Positions 46,988 to 55,663 of a stretch of DNA of 55,663 nucleotides are shown here, piece after piece; position 1 is the stretch's first letter; each line of letters opens with the position of its first letter. Made by a program: the position numbers and the translations under genes. This DNA comes from Asaia bogorensis (GTDB lineage: Bacteria; Pseudomonadota; Alphaproteobacteria; CACIAM-22H2). The stretch spans positions 7,501 to 63,163 of the forward strand of contig CAMDLT010000024.1 of assembly GCA_945901855.1 (NCBI GenBank), read 5' to 3'. The notes beneath the pieces were generated by a model, which did no database searches, had not been told where the DNA came from, and saw nothing but the letters and a program-made list of their open reading frames with translations.

Positions 46988-47418
46988 TTATGAATCTTTG
47001 GTTCTCGAATTAAGTGCCGGTAGAGCTGCCACGGGGTCAGGATTGTCCAGGCGTGGATCCCCAAAATCCGCTTGACCCCTTCAACGCAGCTATACGGCAA
47101 GGGCGGCGCCAGTCGCGGCGGCGGGGTTTTGACGCCAACCTCAAGCGCATGCAGGCCGGCTGACAAGAGGCGCTGGATCAGCTCGTCCGAATCCGAGTTA
47201 TCTAATTGTTTTAGTATAGTAATATTGGAAAGTGGATCGCACAGAATCCACCCGCCATCGACCTCCAAAATGACTGCGCAGTGCCGAAATCCGCGCTTCA
47301 AACAGCGCAGCCACCGGATTTCCGTTGCATCGCAAAACACCACGATGGCCCTGTTTCCCGCCAAGCTTGGTTTCGGATCCGCTCCAAAAACCAGCAGATT
47401 TTTACTCGTAAACAGCAT
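46984..47418 (-). CDS. Hypothetical protein of the phage module (His/Cys motifs)
   Basis: A 144-residue protein whose reading frame and flanks are clearly poorer in GC than the neighbours. Visible features are RWLRCLKRGFRHCAVILEVD, then GGWILCDPLSN, and YSCVEGVKRILGIHAWTILT followed by PWQLYRHL. The H-C...W..CDPLS...C-V-E-x-V-K-R pattern loosely recalls papain-like or NlpC-like small peptidases and occurs in small genes of podovirus-like prophages, but I cannot assign a fold. It is the first minus-strand gene opposite the repressor, with an AT-rich region between them. Confidence 0.6.
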   Translation of the reverse strand: MLFTSKNLLVFGADPKPSLAGNRAIVVFCDATEIRWLRCLKRGFRHCAVILEVDGGWILCDPLSNITILKQLDNSDSDELIQRLLSAGLHALEVGVKTPPPRLAPPLPYSCVEGVKRILGIHAWTILTPWQLYRHLIREPKIHN

Positions 47419-47566
47419 AATTCCATCAATCCCACACTGAAGAACAAAAAATAAACTATAGAGATATATTTTTCAAGCCAAAAAATTTAGGCTGAAAAGC
47501 TGAATAATCTTTTTTTCAGAAAAGGTACCTAATGCAAATCGTCGAATTCTGAGCAAAAATTCTCAC
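47419..47566. promoter_or_regulatory. AT-rich divergent control region
   Basis: The 148 bases between the divergent 144-residue gene and the S24 repressor are far more AT-rich than the rest of the window, with runs of A and T. A partial palindrome TGAGCAAAAATTCTCA lies at 47550-47565, right against the repressor ATG, and is a possible operator. No clear -35/-10 pair or ribosome binding site could be fixed. Confidence 0.5.
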
Positions 47567-48205
47567 ATGATTTTAAGACACGCAGATGTTTGGCAGGCCA
47601 TCGATCAGCTGGCGAGCGATCATGGCTTCTCTCCGTCGGGTTTGGCGCGCCGTGCCGGGCTCGATCCCACAACCTTCAACAAGTCGAAGCGCATTTCGCG
47701 CGACGGGCGCCCGCGCTGGCCGTCGACCGAAAGCATTGCCAAGATTTTGGAAGCGACCGGCGCGACCATGTCGGAATTCGTCGCCTATATCGGCACGGTT
47801 CCGAGCGTGGCGGGCGCCATGCGCCGCGTGCCCGTGATCGGCTATGCGCAGGCCGGCGAAAAAGGATTCTTCGACGATGCCGGCTATCCCACCGGCACGG
47901 GTTGGGACGAATTGCTGTTCCCGGAATTGGCCGATACGCACGCCTATGCGCTGATGGTCGCGGGCGACAGCATGGAACCGGTCTATCGCGACGGCGACAC
48001 GATCGTGATTTCGCCGCTTGCCTCGTTGCGGCGCGGCGACCGCGTCGTCGTCAAGACGACGGCAGGCGAAGTGATGGCCAAACAGCTTATCCGCAAGGGC
48101 CAGCGCAAACTCGAACTGACATCGCTCAACGCCGCGCATGGCGAGCGCGTGTTCGACATCGCCGAAGTCGTGTTCTGCCACCGCATTTTGTGGGTCAGCC
48201 AATAA
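47567..48205 (+). CDS. LexA/CI-type repressor: helix-turn-helix plus S24 peptidase
   Basis: A 212-residue repressor. Residues 1-65 form a helix-turn-helix of the lambda repressor type (ASDHGFSPSGLARRAGLDPT). The S24 peptidase domain follows. The cleavage site is possibly the Ala-Gly in IGYAQAGEKG, the nucleophile Ser is in VAGDSMEPVYRDGD, and the general-base Lys is in GEVMAKQLIRK. Such repressors inactivate themselves on RecA-ssDNA filaments. No Shine-Dalgarno precedes ATG 47567 and no in-frame alternative exists before the stop at 47501. It may be the phage module's repressor or a host gene; it is divergent from the module. Confidence 0.85.
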   Translation: MILRHADVWQAIDQLASDHGFSPSGLARRAGLDPTTFNKSKRISRDGRPRWPSTESIAKILEATGATMSEFVAYIGTVPSVAGAMRRVPVIGYAQAGEKGFFDDAGYPTGTGWDELLFPELADTHAYALMVAGDSMEPVYRDGDTIVISPLASLRRGDRVVVKTTAGEVMAKQLIRKGQRKLELTSLNAAHGERVFDIAEVVFCHRILWVSQ

Positions 48206-48231
48206 GGCTGTCGGCGGCGCGACGAACAATC

Positions 48232-48265
48232 AAAAAGCCGCGCGGAAACTCGCGCGGCTTTTTTT
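48232..48265. terminator. Bidirectional intrinsic terminator
   Basis: A perfect 8-bp stem, GCCGCGCG (48237-48244) with CGCGCGGC (48251-48258), and loop GAAACT. It is flanked by five A on the left and seven T on the right, so it works in both directions. It lies between the convergent repressor gene and lysK. Confidence 0.93.
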
Positions 48266-49865
48266 ATTTTGCGGCAAGCTCGCCCGACAAGGCCTGTGCG
48301 ACCAAAGCCTGCGTCTCCGCGATGCCGTAGAGGGCCACAAACGATCCCATGCGCGGCCCCTGGCTGGTGCCGAACAGCGTTTCGTACATGGTCTGGAACC
48401 AGGCCTTGAGATCCGGGAACGCATGGCGTTTCCCGATCGCAAAAATCTCGTCCTGGATTGCTGCGGCACCAGCATCGGCCGCAAGCTTGCCGATCGTGTC
48501 GCTGAGATCCTGCAAGGCCGCCGCTTCCATATCGGTCGGCTTGCGGCATTTGCGGTTCGGTTTGACGTAGTCGCGAAAATAGGCGATCGCGTGGCCGACC
48601 AGGCGGTCGAGCATCGGATTGGTCTGGGGCGAGGCTTTGGGCGCGTAGCGGCTGATGAAGCCCCACAGCACGGCCTTGTCCTGGGAATTCGCGACGCCGG
48701 CAAGATTGAGCAAAATATTGAACGGCAGGCCGTTCTCTTCGGCGGCGGGCGGCTTGCCGCCATGGATATGGAAGGCTGGATTGTCGAGCGCTTGCTGCAT
48801 GGTTTGCGTGGGCAGCCGTTCGACAAACGAAAGATAGTCGTCGACATGGCGCGGGATCACGTCGAAATGCAGCCGCTTGGCGGCCTTGGGCTGCTGGTAC
48901 ATGAACAGCGACAGGCTTTCGGGCGGGCCGTATGCGAGCCATTCTTCGATCGTGAGACCGTTGCCGCGCGACTTCGAAATCTTCTCGCCGTTTTCGTCGA
49001 GAAAGAGTTCGTAGGTAAAACCCTCGGGCGGCGTGCCGCCGATCGCGCGCGCCACTTTCGACGACGCTTTGACCGAGTCGATCAGATCCTTGCCCGACAT
49101 TTCGTAGTCGACGCCAAGCGCGGTCCAGCGCATCGCCCAGTCGATCTTCCATTGCAGCTTGCACGCGCCGCCCGTTACCGGCGTTTCGACCAGCGTGCCG
49201 TCGTCCGCGCGATAGACAATGGTGCCGGCCTCGGGCTTGGTTTCGATCGTCGGCACCTGCAGCACGCGACCGGTGCGCGGACAAAGCGGCATGAACGGCG
49301 AGTAGGTCTGGCGGCGTTCCTCGCGCAAGGTCGGCAGCATGACCGACATGATGGCCGGATAGGCGCGCAGCACCGCCAGCAAGGTCTGGTCGAACGCGCC
49401 CGCACGGTACATTTCGGTCGACGATTTGAAATCGTACTGGAAACCGAAACGGTCGAGAAAGTCGCGCAGCATGGCGTTGTTGTGGGCGCCGAAACTGTCG
49501 AACTTGCCGAACGGGTCGAGCACGGCCGTCAGCGGCTTGCCGATATGTTCGGCCAGCATCGCGGCGTTCGGGACGTTTTCCGGCACCTTGCGCAAGCCGT
49601 CCATGTCGTCGCTGAAGGCAAACAGCTTGGTCGGCACGTCCGAGAGCAGTTCGAAAGCCCGGCGCACCATCGTCGTGCGCGCGACTTCGCCGAACGTGCC
49701 GATATGCGGCAGCCCCGACGGGCCGTAGCCGGTTTCGAACAGCACGTAGCCTTTGGGGGCAGGCTTGCCGCCCAGGCGCGCCAAAATCTTTTTCGCTTCC
49801 TCGAACGGCCAGGCACGGCCCTTCAAGGCGTCTTCGCGGGACGGCAAAACAAAGGCTGCAGGCAT
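48264..49865 (-). CDS. lysK: Lysine--tRNA ligase, class I
   Basis: Class I (archaeal-type) lysyl-tRNA synthetase of 533 residues, used by many alphaproteobacteria in place of the class II LysS. The HIGH motif is PHIGT in [16 protein letters not shown], and the KMSKS motif is KISKS at 295-299. [18 protein letters not shown] and [16 protein letters not shown] are typical of the family, and the C-terminal alpha-helical domain binds the anticodon. It shares a terminator with the repressor and is divergent from the DinG-like gene across 87 bases. Confidence 0.96.
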   Translation of the reverse strand: MPAAFVLPSREDALKGRAWPFEEAKKILARLGGKPAPKGYVLFETGYGPSGLPHIGTFGEVARTTMVRRAFELLSDVPTKLFAFSDDMDGLRKVPENVPNAAMLAEHIGKPLTAVLDPFGKFDSFGAHNNAMLRDFLDRFGFQYDFKSSTEMYRAGAFDQTLLAVLRAYPAIMSVMLPTLREERRQTYSPFMPLCPRTGRVLQVPTIETKPEAGTIVYRADDGTLVETPVTGGACKLQWKIDWAMRWTALGVDYEMSGKDLIDSVKASSKVARAIGGTPPEGFTYELFLDENGEKISKSRGNGLTIEEWLAYGPPESLSLFMYQQPKAAKRLHFDVIPRHVDDYLSFVERLPTQTMQQALDNPAFHIHGGKPPAAEENGLPFNILLNLAGVANSQDKAVLWGFISRYAPKASPQTNPMLDRLVGHAIAYFRDYVKPNRKCRKPTDMEAAALQDLSDTIGKLAADAGAAAIQDEIFAIGKRHAFPDLKAWFQTMYETLFGTSQGPRMGSFVALYGIAETQALVAQALSGELAAK

Positions 49866-49952
49866 GGCGGGTCCAAACTTCGTTTCGAGGGAGCGCGAAA
49901 CTAGGGTGCCAGCGCCGATGCGTCAACGCCCGCACCCGCCTATATTGGCACG

Positions 49953-52802
49953 ATGCGCGATTCGCCCGCTCCCGCCCCTGGCTCCGTTGTTCCCTTCCGA
50001 GCCAACAATCCGCGCACGTCCAGCGTGCACGTGCCCGGCGTTCCGGCGATCGCGGCGGGCGTGTCGCGCGCCGCCATTCTGACGCCCGACGGCGAGATCA
50101 GCGACGTGCGCTTGGCCGATGCCGCGCGCCAAGCGCTTGCCGAGGCGCCCATCGTCGTGCACGGGCCTGCGACCGCGCGGCGCCTGGGCGTCGAGCGCCT
50201 CGCGTGCTACGACGCGCTCGAACTGTTTGCCTTTGTGCGGCCTGCGACCTTTTGTCTGCCGACGGTGCGCGGACTTGCCGAAGCGCTTGGCCAGCCGGTC
50301 CCGCACGGGCTGGCAGCGGAAGCCGGCAGCCTGCACGCCGCCGTGCGCCAGCTTCTGGGCGAACTGGCCGAACCGCTGGTCGCGCGCAATCCCGACATCG
50401 TGAGTGCGGCACGCGCGATGGCGCGCGGCGGTTGGCGCTGGGCGGAGGCGGTGCTGGCGGCCCTGGGCGACAGTCCGGGCGCCTTCGAAACCGACCGCTC
50501 GGTGCAAGGGCTCGAAGCCTGGCGGCGCATCGACGAATGGGTCGAGCAAGCGCCCGAACCGCCGCCGGGAAGCCTGCCGGTCGACCCCAACGAGGCCCGT
50601 CGCCGCCTCGCCCACATGCTGGGCGCCGACAGCGAGGCGCGGCCCGAACAGGCCGACTATGCCTCGGCCGTCGCTGCCGCGTTCGGACCGCACGAGGCGC
50701 CCGACACGCCGCGCCTTGTGGTTGCAGAAGCCGGCACGGGCGTGGGCAAGACGCTTGGCTACCTTGCGCCCGCCACGCTGTGGGCCGAAAAGAACGGCGG
50801 CGCCGTTTGGATTTCGACCTACACCAAAAATTTGCAGCACCAGATCGACCGCGAGCTCGACCGGCTGCACGACGAGCCGATCGAAAAGGCGCGCAAGGTC
50901 GTGATCCGCAAGGGCCGCGAGAACTATCTGTGCCTGCTCAATCTGGAAGAAGCGATCCGCGGCATTTCGACGCGCGCGCAGGACGCGATCGCCTTGGGAT
51001 TGATGGCGCGTTGGGCCGCCGTCAGCCGCGACGGCGACATGGTCGGCGGCGATTTTCCGGGCTGGCTGCCCGATCTTGTGGGCAAAGCGCGCACGCGCGG
51101 GCTCGCGGACCGGCGCGGCGAATGCATCTACGCCGCGTGCCCGCACTATCTGCGCTGCCCCATCGAAAAATCCGTGCGCCGCGCCAGACGCGCCGAAATC
51201 GTGATCGCCAACCACGCGCTCGTCATGATGCAGGCGGCCTTGGGCGCAGGAGCGGCGGACCTTGCGGCCGGCTCCGCGCAGGCGGCCGTGCCCACGCGCT
51301 ACGTGTTCGACGAGGGCCACCATGTTTTCGACGCGGCGGATTCCGCGTTCGGCGGCGCGCTGACCGGCCAGGAAACGGCCGAGCTGCGGCGCTGGATCGT
51401 GGGCGCGGAAGGATCGCGCAGCCGCTCGCGCGGCCTCAAAGCGCGCGCGGGCGAACTGGTCGCGGACATCGACAACGGCGAAGCGCTGCTCGAACGCGCG
51501 ATGGCGGCCGCGCGCGCTTTGCCGGGCGAAGGCTGGCTGCAGCGCATCGCATCGGGCCAGACACAAGGCCCGTGCGAAGCCTTGCTCGCCGCCGTGCGCC
51601 GCCAAGTTTTGGCGCGCGCGCCCGATGCGCCCGACGGCTATTCGCTCGAAGCCGAGGCGCGCCCGCCGATCGACGGGCTGATCGACGCCGCCGACAAGCT
51701 CGATGCGGCGCTCGCGCGCATCGCCGAACCGATGCTGGAACTGGCCAAGCGACTGGCCGAGCGGCTCGACGACGAAGCCGAAGAACTCGACAGCGCTTTG
51801 CGCGCGCGCATCGAAGCGGTGGCGCGCGGCATTGCGCGCCGGGCGACCAACGAACTGGCGGGCTGGCGCGGCATGCTCAAAGCGCTGTCGGCGCAAACCC
51901 CGCCCGAATTCGTCGATTGGATGGCGCTCGAACGCAGCGACGGGCGCGATGCCGATGTGGGCCTGCATCGGCGCTGGATCGATCCGACCGTGCCGTTCGC
52001 CGCGACCGTGCTGCGGCCCGCGCACGGGGCCATCGTCACCTCGGCCACGCTGACGGATTCGACCGGCGATGTCGAAACCGATTGGCGCGCTGCCGCCGCG
52101 CGCACGGGGGCTGCGCATCTGTCGGACTGGACGCGCGCCCAAGTCGCCTCGCCCTTCGACTATCCCAAACAGACGCGCGTCTTTGTCGTGACCGACGTCG
52201 ATCGCGACACGCCCGACCGCATCGCCGCCGCCTACCGCGCGTTTTTCCTGGCGGCCAAAGGCGGCGCGCTTGGCCTGTTTACCGCCATCGGCCGTCTGCG
52301 CGCGGTCCATCAGCGCATCGGCGGCGCGCTCGAACAAGCGGGCTATCCGCTGTACGCGCAGCATGTCGACCGGCTCGACGTCTCGACGCTCGTCGATATT
52401 TTCAGGGCCGAAGAAGATTCCTGCCTGCTCGGCACCGACGCCGTGCGCGACGGGGTGGACGTGCCGGGCCGCTCGCTGCGCTTGATCGTGTTCGACCGCG
52501 TGCCCTGGCCGCGCCCCGACATTCTGCACAAGGCGCGGCGCCTGCATTTCGGCAAGGGCGCCTACGACGACCGCATCGTGCGGTTGCGCCTCAAGCAGGC
52601 GTTCGGGCGTCTCGTGCGGCGCGCCGACGATACGGGCGTGTTCGTGTTGCTCGACTCGCGCTTTCCCTCGCGCCTCGCCAAAGCGTTTCCCGACGGCGTT
52701 ACGGTCGAGCGCGTGGGCCTTGCCGAAGCGATCGCCAAAACCGCCGCGTTTCTTGACGCGTCCCCCGCTAGCTCGGGCGGACCCCCTCGAACAGAATCAT
52801 GA
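49953..52802 (+). CDS. ATP-dependent DNA helicase, DinG/XPD type with Fe-S cluster
   Basis: A 949-residue 5'-3' helicase of superfamily 2. Walker A is AEAGTGVGKT at 258-267 and the DEAH-type box is D453-E-G-H456. Cysteines 327, 391, 396 and 402 are spaced as the four ligands of the XPD/DinG [4Fe-4S] cluster. VTSATLTDSTGD and AFGRLVRRADDTGVF are later helicase motifs. Residues about 45-125 (VVHGPATARRLGVERLACYD and onward) look like a decayed DnaQ-type exonuclease domain. It probably unwinds R-loops or repair intermediates. Its end overlaps the AEC transporter gene tail to tail by 35 bases. Confidence 0.92.
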   Translation: MRDSPAPAPGSVVPFRANNPRTSSVHVPGVPAIAAGVSRAAILTPDGEISDVRLADAARQALAEAPIVVHGPATARRLGVERLACYDALELFAFVRPATFCLPTVRGLAEALGQPVPHGLAAEAGSLHAAVRQLLGELAEPLVARNPDIVSAARAMARGGWRWAEAVLAALGDSPGAFETDRSVQGLEAWRRIDEWVEQAPEPPPGSLPVDPNEARRRLAHMLGADSEARPEQADYASAVAAAFGPHEAPDTPRLVVAEAGTGVGKTLGYLAPATLWAEKNGGAVWISTYTKNLQHQIDRELDRLHDEPIEKARKVVIRKGRENYLCLLNLEEAIRGISTRAQDAIALGLMARWAAVSRDGDMVGGDFPGWLPDLVGKARTRGLADRRGECIYAACPHYLRCPIEKSVRRARRAEIVIANHALVMMQAALGAGAADLAAGSAQAAVPTRYVFDEGHHVFDAADSAFGGALTGQETAELRRWIVGAEGSRSRSRGLKARAGELVADIDNGEALLERAMAAARALPGEGWLQRIASGQTQGPCEALLAAVRRQVLARAPDAPDGYSLEAEARPPIDGLIDAADKLDAALARIAEPMLELAKRLAERLDDEAEELDSALRARIEAVARGIARRATNELAGWRGMLKALSAQTPPEFVDWMALERSDGRDADVGLHRRWIDPTVPFAATVLRPAHGAIVTSATLTDSTGDVETDWRAAAARTGAAHLSDWTRAQVASPFDYPKQTRVFVVTDVDRDTPDRIAAAYRAFFLAAKGGALGLFTAIGRLRAVHQRIGGALEQAGYPLYAQHVDRLDVSTLVDIFRAEEDSCLLGTDAVRDGVDVPGRSLRLIVFDRVPWPRPDILHKARRLHFGKGAYDDRIVRLRLKQAFGRLVRRADDTGVFVLLDSRFPSRLAKAFPDGVTVERVGLAEAIAKTAAFLDASPASSGGPPRTES

Positions 52803-53727
52803 GCGCGCCCAGCACCAGCGGCGACAAGATCGTCGAAATCAAAATTGTTGCCGACGCGCGCTCGACGAACTGTCTGTATTGCAGCGCCAGCACAAAACAA
52901 AGCGACGCCGACGGCAGTGCCGCCAGAATGACGGCCGCACTGCGCCAATAGGCGTCGAGTTCGAACACGCCCGCCAGCCACCATGTCGCCAGCGGCTGCA
53001 CGATCAGCTTCACATAGACAAGCCAGCCGACCTCGGCCAGTTTTTTGCCGCCCGCAAGCGTGCCAAGCGATCGCGTGGACAGAAACAAGCCGATCGCGAA
53101 CAGCGCCGCAGGCCCGGCCGATGCCCCCATCAGATCGCCGAAATTCGACACGGGCTTGGGCAACGCGATGCCGCCCATGTTCCACGCGAGCCCCAGCAAG
53201 GGCGCGACGACAAGCGGACTTTTGGCAAGGCCGCGAAGAACGTTGCGCAACGCCGCGACGCCGCCGCCCTTGCCGGCAAGATCCGCTTCGACGATCACCA
53301 CCGTGGTGCCGACCAGCAGGACCGTGTAGCTCATCGTCGCAATGACGGCAGGCAAAACGCCCTGCGGTCCGTACGCGGCCAGAAACAGCGGGATGCCCAT
53401 ATAGCCCGCATTCGAAAACGTGCCGCTCAGCAGCGCGAGCGCCGTCACGGCCGGACGGTCGCGAAAGGCCGTGACGCCGACCGCCAGCGCGATCAACCAC
53501 GCGATCGCAACCCCGCCCATAAAAGTCGCGATGAAGGGCAGGTTCAAAACTTGGTCCAGCGGAACTCGCGCGGGGCCCAAAAACAAGATCGCGGGCAACG
53601 CGAACCAGTAGCAAAATTTGTTCAGCGCCTCGGAACTCTCGGGGCCGAGCATTTTGCTGCGTCCTGCGAAGTAGCCGGTCAGAATGATGCCGAAGACCGG
53701 CAAAATGACGTTTAAAATCGCCTGCAT
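52768..53727 (-). CDS. AEC family transporter
   Basis: A 319-residue integral membrane protein of the auxin efflux carrier family, with about ten hydrophobic helices in two halves. The first reads MQAILNVILPVFGIILTGYF, and a conserved SGTFSNAGYMGIPLFLAAYG stretch lies around 100-120. The C-terminal half repeats the fold (LAALPSASLCFVLALQYRQF). Bacterial members carry malate, malonate and related anions; the substrate here is unknown. I chose ATG 53727 because homology starts there; no clear ribosome binding site is visible. Confidence 0.88.
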   Translation of the reverse strand: MQAILNVILPVFGIILTGYFAGRSKMLGPESSEALNKFCYWFALPAILFLGPARVPLDQVLNLPFIATFMGGVAIAWLIALAVGVTAFRDRPAVTALALLSGTFSNAGYMGIPLFLAAYGPQGVLPAVIATMSYTVLLVGTTVVIVEADLAGKGGGVAALRNVLRGLAKSPLVVAPLLGLAWNMGGIALPKPVSNFGDLMGASAGPAALFAIGLFLSTRSLGTLAGGKKLAEVGWLVYVKLIVQPLATWWLAGVFELDAYWRSAAVILAALPSASLCFVLALQYRQFVERASATILISTILSPLVLGALMILFEGVRPS

Positions 53728-53858
53728 GATCGATGCGCACGCTAGCGCGCGCGCGCGGCGCGCGTCCAGACATGCTTTGGCGACGCTGGCTTGCAATCGC
53801 CAAAAGCGGTACCTATTTGCTCTTGGCACTCGAATCTCAAACTCCGGCGGAACAGCAG

Positions 53859-54263
53859 ATGCTCCCGACACATTCGGCCCTCGTCCATGCGATGGTTTTG
53901 GTTGCAGCCGCCGACGGCGACATGCCCGACGCCGAGCTCAAGCAAATGGGCGACATTTGCCGAAGCTGGCCGATCTTTCGCGGCTTCGACATCGACACGC
54001 TGCCCGACATCGCGCGCGAATGCGCCGTGATGCTGCAAATCGCCGACGGGGCGGAAAAGGCGCTGGCGCGCGTCGGCCAATCGCTGCGCGGCAAGCCGGC
54101 CGAAACGGCCTATTTGCTGGCGTGCGACGTGGCCGCGATCGACGGCAACGCGAATTGGCAGGAAGGCCGGATACTGGGGCAACTGCGCGAATCGCTGGGC
54201 CTTGGCCAGCTCGAAGCGGCCGCCCTCGAACGCGCGACGCGCGCGCGCTATGCTGCGGGCTGA
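53859..54263 (+). CDS. TerB-like protein
   Basis: A 134-residue all-helical protein. LVHAMVLVAAADGDMPDAEL with a later DVAAIDGNANWQEGRILGQL is the doubled Asp-rich pattern of the TerB/DjlA N-terminal fold, which binds metal ions. Tellurite resistance is only the family name; such proteins are usually of unknown role. ATG 53859 fits homologue length, with GCGGA 9 bases upstream; longer frames begin up to 126 bases earlier. It overlaps the GNAT gene tail to tail by 16 bases. Confidence 0.82.
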   Translation: MLPTHSALVHAMVLVAAADGDMPDAELKQMGDICRSWPIFRGFDIDTLPDIARECAVMLQIADGAEKALARVGQSLRGKPAETAYLLACDVAAIDGNANWQEGRILGQLRESLGLGQLEAAALERATRARYAAG

Positions 54264-54778
54264 GCCAACCGCTTCCAATAGAAGCGCGTGCCGGTAAAGC
54301 CGCCAAGCGGCTTCAGCGCGAATTCCGGAACCTCGCCCGCCAGAAGATAGCCGAGACTTTCATAGAGCGCCGAAGCGCCGTCCTCGCTCGCCGTGTCGAG
54401 CATCAGATGCGTGCGGCCTTTGGCGCAGGCCAGACGCTCGGCTTCGCGCAGCAACGCGCTGGCGATGCCGCGACGTCGATGGCGCGTGCGCGTCATCATT
54501 TTTGCGATCTCGGCACGATGCGGCTGGTTTGGCGGAAATTCGAGCAGCAGCGTTACCGTGCCGACCAGCAGATCGCCGTCCCAAGCGCCCAGCACGATGC
54601 GCGCACCGCGCGCCGCCGCCGCAAGCGCACCCGCCCAAAACGCGTCGGCCTCTTTGGGTTCGAGCGGATGCATGAAACCGACCGACCCGCCACTCGCCAC
54701 GGTTTCGACCAGCAGCGTTTGCAGCATGGCGCGCGTGTTCGGCGCGTCGTCGAGCGGGCGGATCTGGATCGGCAGCAT
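54248..54778 (-). CDS. GNAT family N-acetyltransferase
   Basis: A 176-residue acetyltransferase. The acetyl-CoA pyrophosphate loop is RTRHRRRGIASALL in motif A at about 97-110. GDLLVGTVTLLLEFPPNQPH before it and LMLDTASEDGASALYESLGY after it complete the fold. Substrate unknown. ATG 54778 is used; the frame open further up runs into the groEL terminator. It lies between the terminator and the TerB-like gene. Confidence 0.88.
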   Translation of the reverse strand: MLPIQIRPLDDAPNTRAMLQTLLVETVASGGSVGFMHPLEPKEADAFWAGALAAAARGARIVLGAWDGDLLVGTVTLLLEFPPNQPHRAEIAKMMTRTRHRRRGIASALLREAERLACAKGRTHLMLDTASEDGASALYESLGYLLAGEVPEFALKPLGGFTGTRFYWKRLAQPAA

Positions 54779-54813
54779 GGCCGGAATACTCGACCGGTTT
54801 CGGGGAACCTTGC

Positions 54814-54846
54814 AAACAAAAAGGACCGCAGTTCGCACTGCGGCCC
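54814..54846 (-). terminator. Intrinsic terminator after groEL
   Basis: On the minus strand a 9-bp stem, GGGCCGCAG with CTGCGGTCC (one G-U pair), loop TGCGAA, followed by TTTTTGTTT. It lies 33-65 bases after the groEL stop. Confidence 0.88.
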
Positions 54847-54878
54847 TTTCCGGTTTCAGCCTGGGAGGCGGACTTCGC

Positions 54879-55663
<785 letters not shown>

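Larger units (their letters stand above)
35477..47418 (-). mobile_element. Podovirus-like particle gene module (domesticated prophage or possible gene transfer agent)
   Basis: Thirteen minus-strand genes, reading from 47418 to 35477: a 144-residue protein, small Pro-rich protein, portal, scaffold, major capsid, small possible decoration protein, tail tubular A, tail tubular B, small coiled-coil protein, tail fibre, large terminase, small membrane protein and holin. The order of the structural genes is that of the T7 late region. Integrase, replication, transcription, small terminase, endolysin and large ejection-protein genes are not seen, and I found no obvious attachment repeats. GC content equals the host's except at 46851-47566. 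The S24 repressor at 47567 may be its regulator. Confidence 0.75.

Noticed and set aside
35460..48240. Attachment-site direct repeats flanking the phage module
   Set aside because: None could be seen by eye at the two borders, and no integrase or tRNA gene is present.
49923..52547. Minus-strand 874-codon frame over the DinG-type helicase
   Set aside because: Antisense shadow; helicase and Fe-S motifs are on the plus strand.

Overview
The window is a high-GC stretch of an alphaproteobacterial chromosome, most likely of a Rhodospirillales-type organism. The evidence is the neighbourhoods: lysC-ptsP-ispG-hemA-prfA-prmC-DUF4167-clpB, comF-grxC, secA next to parvulin-argJ-mutT, a class I lysyl-tRNA synthetase, and methylmalonyl-CoA mutase. 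The organism cannot be named from sequence alone. Genes are packed tightly, often with 4-base ATGA or GTGA overlaps between stop and start. No non-coding stretch exceeds 300 bases; the longest is the 276-base leader before the phage capsid gene. I saw no tRNA, rRNA, CRISPR array, integrase or insertion sequence.

Layout. Positions 1-13758 are mostly minus strand: a partial clpB, a plus-strand MOSC gene, then reading leftward from 13758 lysC, a nitronate monooxygenase-like enzyme, ptsP, a RodZ-like protein, ispG, hemA, prfA, prmC and a glycine-rich DUF4167 protein. Positions 13914-23803 hold ubiG, DUF1178, a small methyltransferase, grxC, comF, an NDUFAF5-like methyltransferase, mutT, argJ, a periplasmic parvulin, secA and a Nudix hydrolase. 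Positions 23808-35468 hold a 1973-residue membrane-anchored coiled-coil protein with exact 600-bp internal repeats, methylmalonyl-CoA mutase, a HAD phosphatase, a membrane-bound degenerate EAL protein, pyrD and a DUF952 protein. Positions 49953-55663 hold a DinG-like helicase, an AEC transporter, a TerB-like protein, a GNAT acetyltransferase and a partial groEL.

Positions 35477-47418 are the accessory part. This is a compact (about 12 kb) minus-strand module of podovirus-like (T7-like) particle genes: a small proline-rich protein, portal, scaffold, capsid, a small possible decoration protein, tail tubular proteins A and B, a small coiled-coil protein, tail fibre, large terminase, a small membrane protein and a holin of the gene-transfer-agent type. 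It has no integrase, polymerase or replication gene, and no recognisable endolysin, small terminase or ejection proteins. At its 3' end the holin stop codon is fused to the ribosome binding site of a host gene (DUF952-pyrD). Two near-identical promoters (TTGACA, 17-base spacer, TATATAG) drive the portal-scaffold and capsid-tail-terminase-holin blocks. A LexA/CI-type S24 repressor lies divergently at the 5' end, across an AT-rich control region. The simplest reading is a defective or domesticated prophage. A podovirus-type gene transfer agent is the more interesting possibility and needs an experimental test.

A second candidate for new biology is the pair formed by the giant two-helix-anchored coiled-coil protein and the membrane-anchored degenerate EAL protein about 3 kb away. 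Their architectures recall the Caulobacter polarity proteins TipN and TipF.
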